From Sialis fuliginosa (Eukaryota > Arthropoda > Insecta > Megaloptera > Sialidae), in NCBI GenBank assembly GCA_961205875.1, contig OY540811.1, positions 34,007,340-34,071,339 of the forward strand: a stretch of DNA of 64,000 nt, in the 5' to 3' direction. The position numbers and the translations under genes are program-made. Position 1 is the stretch's first letter. Each line of letters begins with the position of its first letter. The notes below the pieces were generated by a model. The model was not told the origin of the DNA and did not search any database. It worked only from the letters and a program-made list of their open reading frames with translations. Shown one piece after another: positions 21,105 through 31,813 of this stretch.

Positions 21105-21775
21105 ATACATCCCATACGTCCTTAATCTCTATCCGCTGTAATATTATTTTTAATTTTTCAGATTGTGTCGTTTCGATATGAACTTATCACAAATAATACT
21201 TTTATTATTTTTGTAACTTTATAACTTCAGCAGTTCATGTGGTTGAACTGTGAGTACTTTTAAGTGTTTCTTTATTGTATTATGTATGCATTTAATCGTG
21301 TGTGCATTTGTCAGTGGAAATAACCAATATAATTACTGTGTGGTTGTCAATAGAGGTAAACATCCAGTATTACATAATATATAACGAATTATATTTGAAT
21401 AATATCAAATAGAATTTTATCAAAAATGGTATAGATAAATAATTCAATTTTGAAATTAAATAACATTGGATATTATTCAAATAATTTTATTCTATAATAA
21501 ATGTTAATTGTATACAATTTGTTTTTATTTTGGCACAAACAAAATTGTTTGATTCTAATGAAACTTTATATTAGGTATAGAATATCAATGCAATATTTTT
21601 ATTTTATTTTATTTTGGCGTATTGGAATATATTTATACCATTTTAACGTGAATTTAGACAACTGAAATATACAATTTTCATTTTCTATTTAGATGGTTAA
21701 TAAAATATGAAATGTTTGAAAAAAGTGGTTTCAAGTAAAATCCCTGTTCGCGGTGATGAATGACAACTGTTTGAA
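21105..21775. repeat. Unassigned with an imperfect palindrome
   Basis: ATTTGAATAATATCAA at about 21393 is repeated inverted (TTGGATATTATTCAAAT) near 21468, bracketing a ~60 bp A/T loop. The rest is unassigned. Confidence 0.35.
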
Positions 21776-21777
21776 AC

Positions 21778-21865
21778 TATACTCTGTTTCATTTAAGTTA
21801 CGAATCGTGAATCGTACCGTCAAAAACCCCGACAACCACTGCAAACTTAAATGAAACAGAGTATA
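21778..21865. mobile_element. 88 bp MITE with 22 bp perfect terminal repeats
   Basis: TATACTCTGTTTCATTTAAG plus TT and its exact reverse complement enclose a 44 bp core with ACCGTCAAAAACC. A decayed second copy at 25459-25530 keeps the core and right end but has lost the left end. TA-type termini suggest a Tc1/mariner-like MITE. Confidence 0.7.
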
Positions 21866-22327
21866 GAACGCATTCCATAGACAACATAACACCATTTAGT
21901 ATTTCGTAGACAATCTACTTTTGCTTGAAAGTATTCGTTTATAATACCAAGGTAACTTAACATCTAATGAAAGTTTAGTCACCAAAGAACTCTATGTTGT
22001 TTTCAGATGTGTTTCAATAAACATTTGAAGCTTTGGTACTAAAGTTACAAGAAAGTGTTTTAGGAACTCTGACAAATAACTAAAAGAATACAAATATTTA
22101 ATGAATTGATTTTTTTATTTTCTAGTTGAAAATCACTGCAGGCATCAAAAAGTAGTACGCGAATTTTATGCTAATTTTAGCCTCAAATAAATTTAAAAAA
22201 ATTCATATAGGACATAAAAAATATATTTTTTTCTAGTTTACAATTAGTTAGTTGTGTGATATTTAACTGTTGAAACAAATATGCAAATTGATATTCTGTA
22301 GGTTAGGTTAGGTAAGAAAGTACATCA

Positions 22328-22806
22328 TTTTGCTTCCTCGCCATATCAAAGATACGAGAATATTTGTGATCGTTTTAAAATGAGAAAAAAATTGTTCTCA
22401 GATTTCAAAATTTTAACTTCATCTTTCCGTTTTAGGTCAAGACATACTTTTCATTCCGTATCTGTCTGTTTGTGTGTGTCTGTTCTCTGAATCCTTGTAA
22501 CACGCATAAATCAATGAACCGATATTAATGAATCTTGGTTGGTTGGTTTACTTACGCAGCGTGGTTGGTTTCTTAGAAATTTAAATATCCGCGGTTACCC
22601 GCCGTCCGGGGCTACTCGTCCTTCTTGTACTTTGGCATATTCAATGTTATTTTGACGTTTTAAATGTCATTTCGACGTTTGCATACCTGAAAAATTTAGA
22701 TTTAGATTGAAATTGTCGAAAATTAAAAATATACTTAAAAAATATTCAGGCGCGTATTATGAAAAATGTCGAATAAATATTTTTAAATAAAATTGTATAA
22801 TTTAGT
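22328..22806 (+). repeat. Family A repeat, copy A1 (internally altered)
   Basis: Starts TTTTGCTTCCTCG and proceeds through CGAGAATATTTGTGATCG, GTCAAGACATACTTTTC, CTCTGAATCCTTG and AACCGATATTAATGAA. A unique GC-rich piece (about 22555-22630, CCGCGGTTACCCGCCGTCCG) then replaces the usual GGGTGACACC section. The copy resumes at TGACGTTTTAAATGTCATTT. Confidence 0.65.
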
Positions 22807-23500
22807 CATATTTTTTGAAGTTATAAAAATTTAAATTTATTTATAAACCATTAATACTTTTCTAAACAAATTCGATGTTTGTATATCCAGAAGCATATTC
22901 CAAGAATGTACGTTTATAAAAAAAAATACGTCAGAATTGTTAATGAAAATTGAGCCATTCAGGAGAAAAATACTGATCGTGTTGTAATATAATTTTATTG
23001 TTTATAACTTTTGCGAAAAAATTTGTATTTAGAAACTCGGAAAAATCTTTTTTAATATAAAAGCTATAACAAAATCCACTTTACAGCTCAAAAAAACGAT
23101 TTTAGATGTTTAGAAACCAACTTGGAAATATTCAACCTAAACCCAAAATTAAACCTCAAATAAAAAAAACTGGTAAACAGAAAATTTCAAAAAGTTGGAT
23201 TTCAATTATGCTCGACCAATTTATACTACAATGCTTTTTTAGTATCTCACACTTTTTTGTGTGGTTGTGTTATTATTGTTAAAAAACATATAATAATCAA
23301 AATGAGAAAATTGTAGTAATTAGAATAACTCATACATACGTTCTAGAATATATTGAATTTACAACCACAACAGAAAACATCAAAACTTCATAACTATACA
23401 TTATTATTATCGAGATTGTATGATATAATTACAACATACAATGTTATAAATTTCTATCGGGAAAGTTTGTCGCTAATGATTTTCTTCTAGCACCAAGCAC
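22807..23500. other. A+T-rich stretch, nothing recognised
   Basis: No family matches or terminal repeats were seen. Confidence 0.35.
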
Positions 23501-23509
23501 GGCCGTAGA

Positions 23510-24090
23510 AATACAAGGTGTTCCAAGAGGAAATGTTAATAATATATATTATACTATCACCTCTTATATACATATAAGAGGTGATAGTAAAGAAAAACGG
23601 GATGCACAGTCGAGGGATTGACATGTAGTTGTATACGTTCCAAATCCAAGGTCGCATCATTTATAGAAGTGGGGTTAGATAAAACTTATGATGTGTTTGC
23701 GCCGTCGTTGACCAAGCCGGTGACTTTCGCATTTTGACGTACTCTGTACCTCTGACCCTTTCAGCTACTGGTAATGGTAAATTTGCCGATAGCTGCTGAG
23801 ATGCTTTTTCCAATGCTGTGTGTCTTTTATATTTCATTCTGCCTTAGCCGATATTATGATTTATTTTCTATTTTTATTATCATATGAAATTTTTTACTCA
23901 GTAAAACTAGTTAAATGTTTTGATTTGTACTTGCACCTCGTAGATTTAATTGAGATCTATAACTTGAGACAAAAACCAGCGTGATAGATGCTCTGAGTGT
24001 TGAGCTGTACTGATTATAAATTTACACTAACGCGCAAAATGATCACTGCGCGTTCAGCCCCCTCTGCTTGTATTGAATTTCCGCGTGGTC
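23510..24090 (-). repeat. Family K repeat, copy K1, with coding-like core
   Basis: On the minus strand the order is GCGCGTTAGTGTAAATT, a GTTATAGATCTCAATTAAAT block, CGAGGTGCAAGTA, AAACATTTAACTAG, then a coding-like core (23686-23854) and a terminal hairpin. The core reads KRHTALEKASQQLS...PLPVAERVR in pieces, but the start codon is ATA and indels break the frame. It matches the core at 51.6 kb. Confidence 0.6.
23552..23589. repeat. Perfect hairpin at the edge of family K
   Basis: TACTATCACCTCTTATA pairs with TATAAGAGGTGATAGTA around a minimal loop. It lies just beyond the 3' side of K1, so it could mark the element's end. Confidence 0.6.
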
Positions 24091-25454
24091 GGCTCTATGT
24101 TTAATGAGTACGGAACTACGCTGGTTAGAATGATACCAAAATCATCCCAGTCAAACTTTTAATTTCTGAGTTATTCAATGGATTAGATCACCCTGAAAAC
24201 GTTACATCAAGTTTATGAAATACCCCCCCCCCCCCCCCAGTATCTGGCTGGCGTGAAACATTAGACGTTATACACGTCAAAAGGCTAGAAATCTGTGTTT
24301 TCAAAATATTTTGTATTTGGGAGACGTTTAAGAAGGTATTTAATTAATTATGAATCTAGTTTTTAGAAAACTAATGTAAGCATGAAAAAGTTTATATTTG
24401 ATGTACAAAAAATTTAATAGTACATTGAAGTCATGTTATGTATTTTTTTGTTTATAATACTTTTGATTATTAAAAAAAAAATTAATAATTGATGCTTTCA
24501 ATCGTTAATTTGATTATAAGTGGTACCAACCTAAATGTTTCCGTCAAAAACATATTTTAATTTTAATTTACTATTAATTTATTCTTTTTAAATTTCACGC
24601 TCAACTCATAACACAGCTCTACACCACTACACAAATTATATAGAAAAGTATCTTCAAAAACATCAACGCACTTCGTTTCGTTATTGATATGTTCCGCAAT
24701 GATAGCGACGCGTTCAGCGAAAAAAATCGAAACTAACGTAATCGGGTCAATTGTTATCTAACTTAACTTAACAGATGTTTAGTAACAATTAAATTTAAAA
24801 AAATAATAATTAAAAATACCTAAGAATGGTTGGTGCAGAGTTTTCTTAAAAAAAATGTATTATTGCGTATAGGTTAGGTTATATCTTTTTTTTATAAAAT
24901 TAAAAGTCGCTAATTAATATAATGTTTAGTTCTTGATAACTGATATAATTCTTTAAATAAACATATAATACATAAATAAATACTATTTTCAATAAATAAG
25001 TGAATTAACAATATAATTGATTTGAGAGTTTAAGTGCTTACAACAGTAGAAGAAATCAAAAACTACAGCTGAAGAAAATCTCTAGTCTTATAGTTTAATA
25101 AAAAAAAAATAACTTGTGATATAAAAACAGCGAATTATTTAATTAAACACGTTTTTAAATTTAATAACTGACAGCTCACCCGGTAGGAATAGTTCATTCT
25201 TTCACCACATGGTGGCGTACGATCTAAGACACATATCAATACTGGCCATACTAAAATGACAATTTTCACAATTTAATATTTATAACGATTTGATTTGTAT
25301 ACGTTGATAAACCGAAGTAAGAATAAATACCGTAATGACGCCACTTTCGATTTGAAATCACTATTATTTTAGTGAAATCTAATGTGACTAATTCAATTAG
25401 TGAAATAACTACTAATTTAGTTTTAGAGACTAAAATGAATAAAATATCAAATAT
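24091..25454. other. Unassigned; contains a poly-C tract
   Basis: A run of 16 or more C at about 24222-24238 is striking in this A+T-rich background and resembles the C/G-run near CAGTGGCG-type ends. No ends could be paired. The remainder is plain A+T-rich sequence. Confidence 0.35.
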
Positions 25455-25530
25455 GACTGTACGAATCGTGCATTTTACCATCAAAAACCACAGCAACCAC
25501 TGCATTCTTAAATCAAATAGAGTATAGGTC
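25455..25530 (+). mobile_element. Decayed copy of the 88 bp MITE
   Basis: ACGAATCGTGCATTTTACC, ATCAAAAACC, CAACCACTGCA and AAATAGAGTATA match 21799-21865. The left inverted repeat is missing. Confidence 0.55.
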
Positions 25531-26150
25531 TAAACAATATGAAAACAAAAATCAATGTCACATTTAAACACGTGTCGAGTGACATTATTTTATTGTGGTT
25601 AAGGTGTATATTTTTAGTTTAAGTGTCACATTTAAAAATAACAATAAGAAAGGCTTAAAAAAACACTTAATTTTTATATTAATAGGTTTCATCAATGGGC
25701 TCTCTGGGTGTGTCTTTTACTTGCAATTTCATCCAGTATTGACATAATTAATGAAACCACCACTCTCAATTCTGACTCAAAATCCGATAATTTTGAGCGT
25801 AACTTCATCTTGAACTAAACTTGTAGAGTTAAAATTAAATCATGGCCGTTATCGCGTCTCTCGTATCATACTTCGCGCCCCCTAGTTTGTGCACCCTCAA
25901 TCTAAAGAATCCAAATAAGTACAATCATGAAATGTAGTAAGAAAATTATTTTTAGTATCTACTTATCATTTAACTATATTTAAATCAGTGGCGTCTAAAA
26001 TAATACTTTTGAAATATTATTTATTCGTAAAAGTTTGAACGTGTAATTATTTAAAATGCTGACGAATAAAAATATCATATACTTTAAGGTTCTATTGAAA
26101 CACGTATAAATCTACATTCTCATATTTTTAAAAATATCTACAAACAAATA
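25531..26150. other. Unassigned; one CAGTGGCGT end at 25986
   Basis: CAGTGGCGTCTAAAATAAT at 25986 could start a Tc1-like or similar element. No partner was found before 26.5 kb. Confidence 0.3.
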
Positions 26151-26159
26151 ATTTTTTAT

Positions 26160-26462
26160 CATATAAACTTTTTCATCCCCTTGCAACCTCTTAGGGGTTG
26201 AATTTTGGAAAATGCTAAAATACGTCTTTCGTTATTTGTGTTGTAGAGTATTTCTTTTAAGTAAATCCGACCAAAAAATATTTTTTCCCATACAAACTAT
26301 TACAAACCCCTTTACCCCCGTAGGGGCGAATTTCGAAAAATTCTTTCTTAGTAGCTACATACATCATAAAAGGAAGATAACCCTGAAATTCCACGTTTCT
26401 AGGTTCAGGGATTTCGGCTCGGCGATGATGAATCAGTCAGTCAGGAGTCAGGACGTATTATT
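26160..26462 (+). repeat. Repeat with CATCCCC/TAGGGG halves and GTCAGTCAG tail (family L)
   Basis: Two similar halves each have a C-rich patch then TAGGGG(T/C)(T/G)GAATTT (26174-26205 and 26308-26334). Then come a TAGTAGCTACATACATCATA block and a GATGAATCAGTCAGTCAGG tail. This arrangement is one I associate with highly repeated insect elements. The 84-codon frame across it is not considered a gene. Confidence 0.45.
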
Positions 26463-26490
26463 ATAACTATGTATATCAGCTATACATATA

Positions 26491-27351
26491 TCTATGTATA
26501 TATAAAGTTCAACGTGTCTCTGTCTGTCTGTCTGTCTGTCCATTAGTGCGCTTATCACTCTAGAACCACTTATCCGATTTACGTGTTTTTTTTTTAATTC
26601 ATAGGTACGTTCTCTGGCCAGGTTATAGGCTATATTTTGTTACGTTAGGTAACATAACAACTAAGCAGTGACGATAATAGTAAATCAAGTCAGAAAAAAA
26701 TTTGCCGTCGGCGTGCTATTTTGCAATACGTTGCCTAAACTGTTCAATATTGAACAATATAATGTATTACATAATTGTGTAGATTCAAAAGATCTACAAT
26801 AAAGTCAGCGACATCATATGTCTAACTTTTATGACTGCTTTTATGTTACAAAGAAAATGTAAAATATTTGGGTTTTGTTTACGTGGACCTGCAAAACATT
26901 AATCCTTATCGAAATAAATTATTTAATCGTCATAAGTACTTAATTTAGATATGATTTGCCCTTTACAGCATCCAACTTGGTCGTATAGTTTAGAAAATAT
27001 CGAAATATATGTACATACGGGAACATATTATTCGCGTGATGGCGACCCGTGTCGCGGCGTGCGGCGAGAGAGCGTGCCAACTAGACGCAGGGCAGAGGAA
27101 ACAGGCCGGTAATCTTTTGTTTGTCAATTGTTTATTTTGTTTTCAATAATTAACTTTTAAATTTAAATAGAACAAAAATTATTTTTACTTTTTGTTCTGA
27201 TTTGTTTTTGTTAGGTAGGTAATTTAAGTGTTGTATGGTTTTTATTACAATAATAACTAATCGTGTTTGTACTTAATTCAACTATATATTTTTTAAATCC
27301 TAAACAATAATTCCGTAGTCCACGCGAGCGAAGCCGCGTGGGCCTAGCTAG
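26491..27351 (+). mobile_element. Non-autonomous Helitron, complete
   Basis: Begins TCTATGTATATATAAAG directly after A. The standard 5' zone follows: a TCTG tetranucleotide tract, then TAGAACCACTTATCCGATTT. It ends with the hairpin CGCGAGCGAAGCCGCG and CTAG followed by T (27344-27351 holds two adjacent CTAG). The A|T insertion context is therefore intact. Its 861 bp contain no Rep/helicase. A GC-rich insert at 27039-27108 stands out from the A+T-rich body. Confidence 0.8.
27039..27149 (+). pseudogene. GC-rich coding-like insert in the Helitron (possible captured exon)
   Basis: A 36-codon ATG frame reads MATRVAACGERACQLDAG then QRKQAG before a GGTAATC donor-like site at 27108. After that the frame enters T-rich sequence and stops. 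The 70 bp block is strongly GC-rich inside an A+T-rich element. Helitrons are known to capture gene fragments, including first exons with their donor sites. The peptide was not recognised, so origin is open and chance is possible. Confidence 0.3.
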
Positions 27352-27377
27352 TTATTGTATATAGATTAAATTTATAT

Positions 27378-27408
27378 CCCTGGATAATACTGGGTCTAAT
27401 GCACTAAT
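27378..27408 (+). mobile_element. Decayed Helitron 3' end
   Basis: CCCTGGATAATACTGGG followed by TCTAATGCACTAAT aligns with the intact terminus at 11745-11773. The final CTAG has become CTAA. The Helitron above appears to have inserted just upstream of it. Confidence 0.45.
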
Positions 27409-28004
27409 AATGTATACAAAAAATCATGTTGTGGCCACAAATATTGACATATTTGAAAATATTGATCGTATGTCATACATAAAACATCCTGTATAATAGA
27501 AAATTATACATGAGATATAGAGGGTGTAATTGTAAAATATACTCTGTGATGCATTACAGATAATTAGAGAGAATGAGATGTTTTGAATTCATGTAGGTAC
27601 AATGTATGTAAGGACGTTACTGTGTGAATTAATTTACATATATTATTGTTTTATATATATTTCAGTTCTGATATATTGCTTTAATTTGAATAATAATATG
27701 TAATAACAAAATGTACGAACATAAATCTGAAGGGTAAATAATATTGTTATTTGTTTTGTAGCATACTACATCGTTTTGTATGTGTGTATTATATTTAATT
27801 ATTATTTATAAGTTTGTTATAGAGGATTTTGTTCTGACTTGAGTTTCGCATTTCATTCTATTTTTATTTTTAAACTTATATACTTACTATTTGTATAAGA
27901 AAGTATTACAAACAGTAGTTATAGTTTAATTAGTTTATGATTTCCACAACAAACTTGATAAAGTGGTGATAAACAAATAATCTTATATAATAACTCATAT
28001 AACT
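27409..28004. other. A+T-rich stretch, nothing recognised
   Basis: No structure could be supported. Confidence 0.35.
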
Positions 28005-28795
28005 TGTTGAAGCTCATATATCTCTGAATCCGAACTACCTACATTAGATATTTTTATAAAACTTGGTCAGTATCAGTTGTCAAGGTGTAGAAACACATCA
28101 TTTGTAAAAAAACAAAACGATTTTGCAGTTTTTTTTTCACAAAAAGTGGTGTCCCAATTAATGTCACCTTAATTATTTTGAATGAAAAAATCCAGCTCAG
28201 TAAACATCCGTATCCGGTTGAAAGATCGTTTTAAAAAGGTTTTCTACCCAGACAAAATATAAAATTTCATTCTTCTACGATGTGTCGTATTTGAGTTACA
28301 GACAAACAGACATCATGGAGAAAATAGAATGGATTCAGGGAAGGTCAAAATGGATAATTCCATCAAAAACCGGATTTCGAAAAAAAATCATATACATGGG
28401 TGTAAGAAAGTAAAAATTATACGGCACTGCTTTTTCCAAAAACAAACATTATTTTAATATATTAATGGTGCTTTATTTTGTGATAAAAAAGATCTCCTTA
28501 CTTTTTTTGTATCTTAAACTATTTTTTAGTCAAAAATAAATAACAATTAATTATATCTACATGAAAATAAAATATTTTTAGACCTTTCGTTGAAATAATT
28601 TTTTAACAACTAGATAACTAGTTCCCATTTCTGAATAAATTAGTTAATAATTTTAATTGACTGTTAAAAATTAATAACAAAAACCTTGATCACCGGTATA
28701 TTCAAAATAAAGCGTTTATATGAACTTTTTGTCTTAAAATCATGCACAGATCAACACCCTTCAATATTGACATTCAGTTATGAAACATCCTGTAT
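28005..28795 (+). repeat. Family J repeat, copy 2, interrupted by family B
   Basis: The J blocks AGATATTTTTATAAA, GTCCCAATTAATGTCACCTT and TATATGAACTTTTTGTCTTA are separated here by 28196-28418, which matches the 3' half of family B. It then ends at AACATCCTGTATA. At 2516-2830 the same J blocks are contiguous, so B arrived later. Confidence 0.6.
28196..28418 (+). repeat. Family B fragment inserted in J
   Basis: Contains GTAAACATCCGTATCCGGTT, TTCTACGATGTGTCGTATTT, ATGGATTCAGGGAAGGTCAA and GGTGTAAGAAAGTAAAAA, as in 6180-6480. The tetranucleotide tract is reduced to ACAGACAAACAGACA. Confidence 0.65.
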
Positions 28796-29364
28796 ATAAA
28801 CAGATCAGATTAACAAAAGACACATTGAATATCTTCAGTCTTTCACGGTGAAAAACACCTCATTTTAGTTGTAATCAAATAAAATTTTAGTTGGCTCAGA
28901 TGTTTGATAATAATAAATAATAAAAAAAATCAAATATATTTGAACAGACAAACTACAAAAATGTTTATTAAATAAGAACATTTAAAAATAAGCATAGAAA
29001 TTTTGTATTATCATTATTATTTGAGTTCTGTTTACAAATGTTTCATTAACGAAAACTACTATGGCTTATTGTTAAAACGAGCACACTTCTAGCTTCAAAC
29101 AAAAGCATGGAAATTCGCAAACGGGAAATTGCAACAGTAAAATAATATTGACACTATTAAACAGAGTGTAATAATTACTTCAAAAATAAACAGTAAACGA
29201 ACAATATTTATAAATATTTGAATTTCAAACCTATGATTAATGATAAAATAATGGAACTGATATACAAAGGAAAAATATTATATTCACAGGGAGTCTCGAA
29301 TGAGGATACAATAAATGCGTAGCATAGTGGCGAAATATAAAAAAAATAATAATGTATACGATGA
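28796..29364. other. A+T-rich stretch, nothing recognised
   Basis: No repeats or coding signal identified. Confidence 0.35.
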
Positions 29365-29755
29365 GTTATACCAGGTGGAACATTTTTTTGAGAAAAATAT
29401 TTCATGAAAAAAAGTTCATATAAACATATATTCGGAAATTCTTCGTGAGGGGGCTACAGACCCCCAAAGATTTTGTCTAAAATTAGATTTTATTTAATAT
29501 TTTGTCAACCCATTGTGATACAGTAGATCAGGGATGTATGGGGCCAGTTCTATAATATATGACACAAAATACACAGAAATATAGTTTGTTAAATTGTCAT
29601 AAGATCAATATTTTACGAGAAATACGTATTAAGTCAAATTACACAAAATAAATAAATCGATAACACGTATGTTATTAATACAAAACCGATTATCAAATTT
29701 CATAACTATATCACAATGAGTTCTGAGGAAATGGAATACAAATTAAAAATGACCT
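29365..29755 (+). repeat. Family F copy, decayed
   Basis: Shows CCAGGTGGAACATT, AAAAAGTTCATATAAACATA, GAAATTCTTCGTGAGGGGGC, GATCAGGGATGTATGGGGCC and the inner ATAGGATCAAT/ACGAGAAATA-like block. It then returns through an inverted arm ending near ATATCACAATGAGTTCTGAG. Outer termini are lost. Confidence 0.6.
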
Positions 29756-29892
29756 GAAACGGAAATATCAAGTGAACATTTTGAAATAGAACATCTTTTT
29801 TTTAAATTACAAAGCTTCTCATATACTCGATATTTATTGATCTTAAATTGCTCCGATATATTCTTCACTTACTTATTCGAAATTATTAATTT

Positions 29893-30330
29893 TGCTTCCT
29901 CATCATATCGAACATACGAGAAGCTTTGTGATTGTTTTTTAAAGAGAAAAAAAATCTACTAGAATTTAAACTAATTTTTTTCCAAGTGGTCGTCTACCGC
30001 TCCTTCTGAACTGGCACCCCGATCGGTTGCCCAGCCTCCCTCCCCAAATTGCTGTTATACATAAACAAAATAAGCAACGAATTTTAATTAATATAAAAAT
30101 TTCAACATCAAGCATTCTTTTTTCCAAAGCTTACTTGACTTGAATTGTAATTGTACTCGAATGTTGTCTGACGTCTCGACTAACAAAATAAATATATTTT
30201 AGTTTTTCATGGCACTTGTGATTTTTATTCAATAATAAATAAAATGCGTTCTATCTTTGTTATGTTTTATTTTATTATCAAAGATACCAGATGTTTTGCG
30301 ATCGTTTTTTACAGAAAAAAAAAATTCACT
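29893..30330 (+). repeat. Family A fragment and family H copy 2
   Basis: TTTTGCTTCCTCATCATATCG at 29892 is the family A start, lasting about 70 bp. From 29998 the text follows family H of 4349-4670 closely (AAAATAAGCAACGAATTTTA, CTTTTTTCCAAAGCTTACTT, TTGTGATTTTTATTCAATAA). Confidence 0.55.
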
Positions 30331-30539
30331 CGATCGTTCCGTTTCAACAATCGGTTTGTTTACGTGTTTAATATTAAACCGATTGGGAAAAAAATTCGCA
30401 GGGAGTTGAATTTTTGTATACGCCTTCATTTTTTCTTTATGAATAAAGTACCAAAAGTCCCCATCGATCTCTTGCAGCATACTTTTAAACAGCCTACAAT
30501 AACTAGATACTGTAAAAAAGCACCGATTATTTTTGGGGA

Positions 30540-30632
30540 AAATGTTTGTCATAGTGAGTACTCCAGACCTATTGATTTTGATGCTAATCGGATTATGGTT
30601 TTTTGAAATACTACACCCCCCCCCCCCCCCCG
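30540..30632 (+). repeat. Family D fragment ending in a poly-C run
   Basis: GAGTACTCCAGACCTATTG and ATGCTAATCGGATTATGG match family D. A run of about 17 C follows at 30614-30630. Two overlapping opposite-strand frames of 107 and 120 codons across this area are both incidental. Confidence 0.5.
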
Positions 30633-31813
30633 AAAAAGTTTTTTTAATAAAATTAAAGCAAATTAATTAATACAATACATTTGGAGGGTTTGTATGGATC
30701 ATACCTCAACTCCCAAAAAAATAAAAGTTATAAAATTGAATAAAATTAAATAATGCAAAATTTTTTTTAGGGGGGAAGGGATTATATGAATCATGCTTCC
30801 CCCACCCCTAAAAAACTTATCAAATTAATACAAATTAAAAAAAAAATTTGAGGGGGCTTATAGGCCTTAATAAAAGCGAAAAAATAAGAAAAAGAAAATT
30901 TATAATAAAAAAAGTCAATATTCGCATTCGAATGTCGGACGCTAATATTCGTATTCGCATTCGCAGTCGCGAATGTTTGAAATCATACATTCGTTTCATC
31001 ACTAATATACATTATTATAATTTTATAATAAATACTCAAATATATAATATTTCACGTGATGTTCCTACCTGTGTATTATCTAATAGATATTAATAATATT
31101 TCTACGTTAAATTCGTATACTTGTTTAACTAATTTCAACAGAAGCCTTTGTGGAATTATAATTTTCATATCGATTTCAAAAGTTTATTCAATTAAAACCT
31201 TAATTTATACATGTCTTCGTTTTAATTAAATACAAATGTGATGTTTAGGAATCTAATTTGATTAGTGGAATATTTTTTAGGAAAATAAAAAAAAAAATTA
31301 TAATGAAATTATTATTTAATAGTTTTAGTTCATTTTTTTGTGTTTAGAGTAGATCTTAAATTATTTTGAAATTTGTTTTTAAAAACAAAGGATAGTTAAT
31401 AAATAACGTAAAAAATAGTTATTAAAGTTAATTTTCTGTGAAATATTTTTTGTTTAATATCATATTTAAACCGGAAACTTAATGTTTAAAATTTACTGTA
31501 AATTTATTATTTTATGTACTGAATACAATTAATTACCATACATTTTCCGTAATATACATTTGTAATTACAAATGAGTATCATACGGCATAACAACATTTA
31601 TTATCTTTTATACCAAGGTAATATATTTTTTTGTCGCTCATAACAGTACTAAAGTTAAGGTGAGTCATGTACTATTTAGTTCTTATATTTATAGATTACC
31701 TAGTTTGTCCAATATAACTTTTATGGCAATTTAAACATTATTTTTTTTTTTATCAAAGTGCGGAGCCAAACGAAACTTTTTGTTGTACGGCTGGTTATGA
31801 AATGACTCTACGG
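30633..31813. other. Unassigned; short ATTCGCATTCG cluster
   Basis: The only structure is a cluster of ATTCG units at 30918-30992, reminiscent of subterminal repeats of hAT-like elements. No TIR or target duplication could be paired. The rest is A/T runs. Confidence 0.35.

Noticed and set aside
26212-26466. 84-codon frame
   Set aside because: Spans family L repeat halves and its GTCAGTCAG tail; no domain recognised.
30229-30606. Overlapping 107- and 120-codon frames on opposite strands
   Set aside because: They cover family H/D repeat sequence, mirror each other, and are rich in Phe/Lys/Asn as expected of A+T-rich chance frames.
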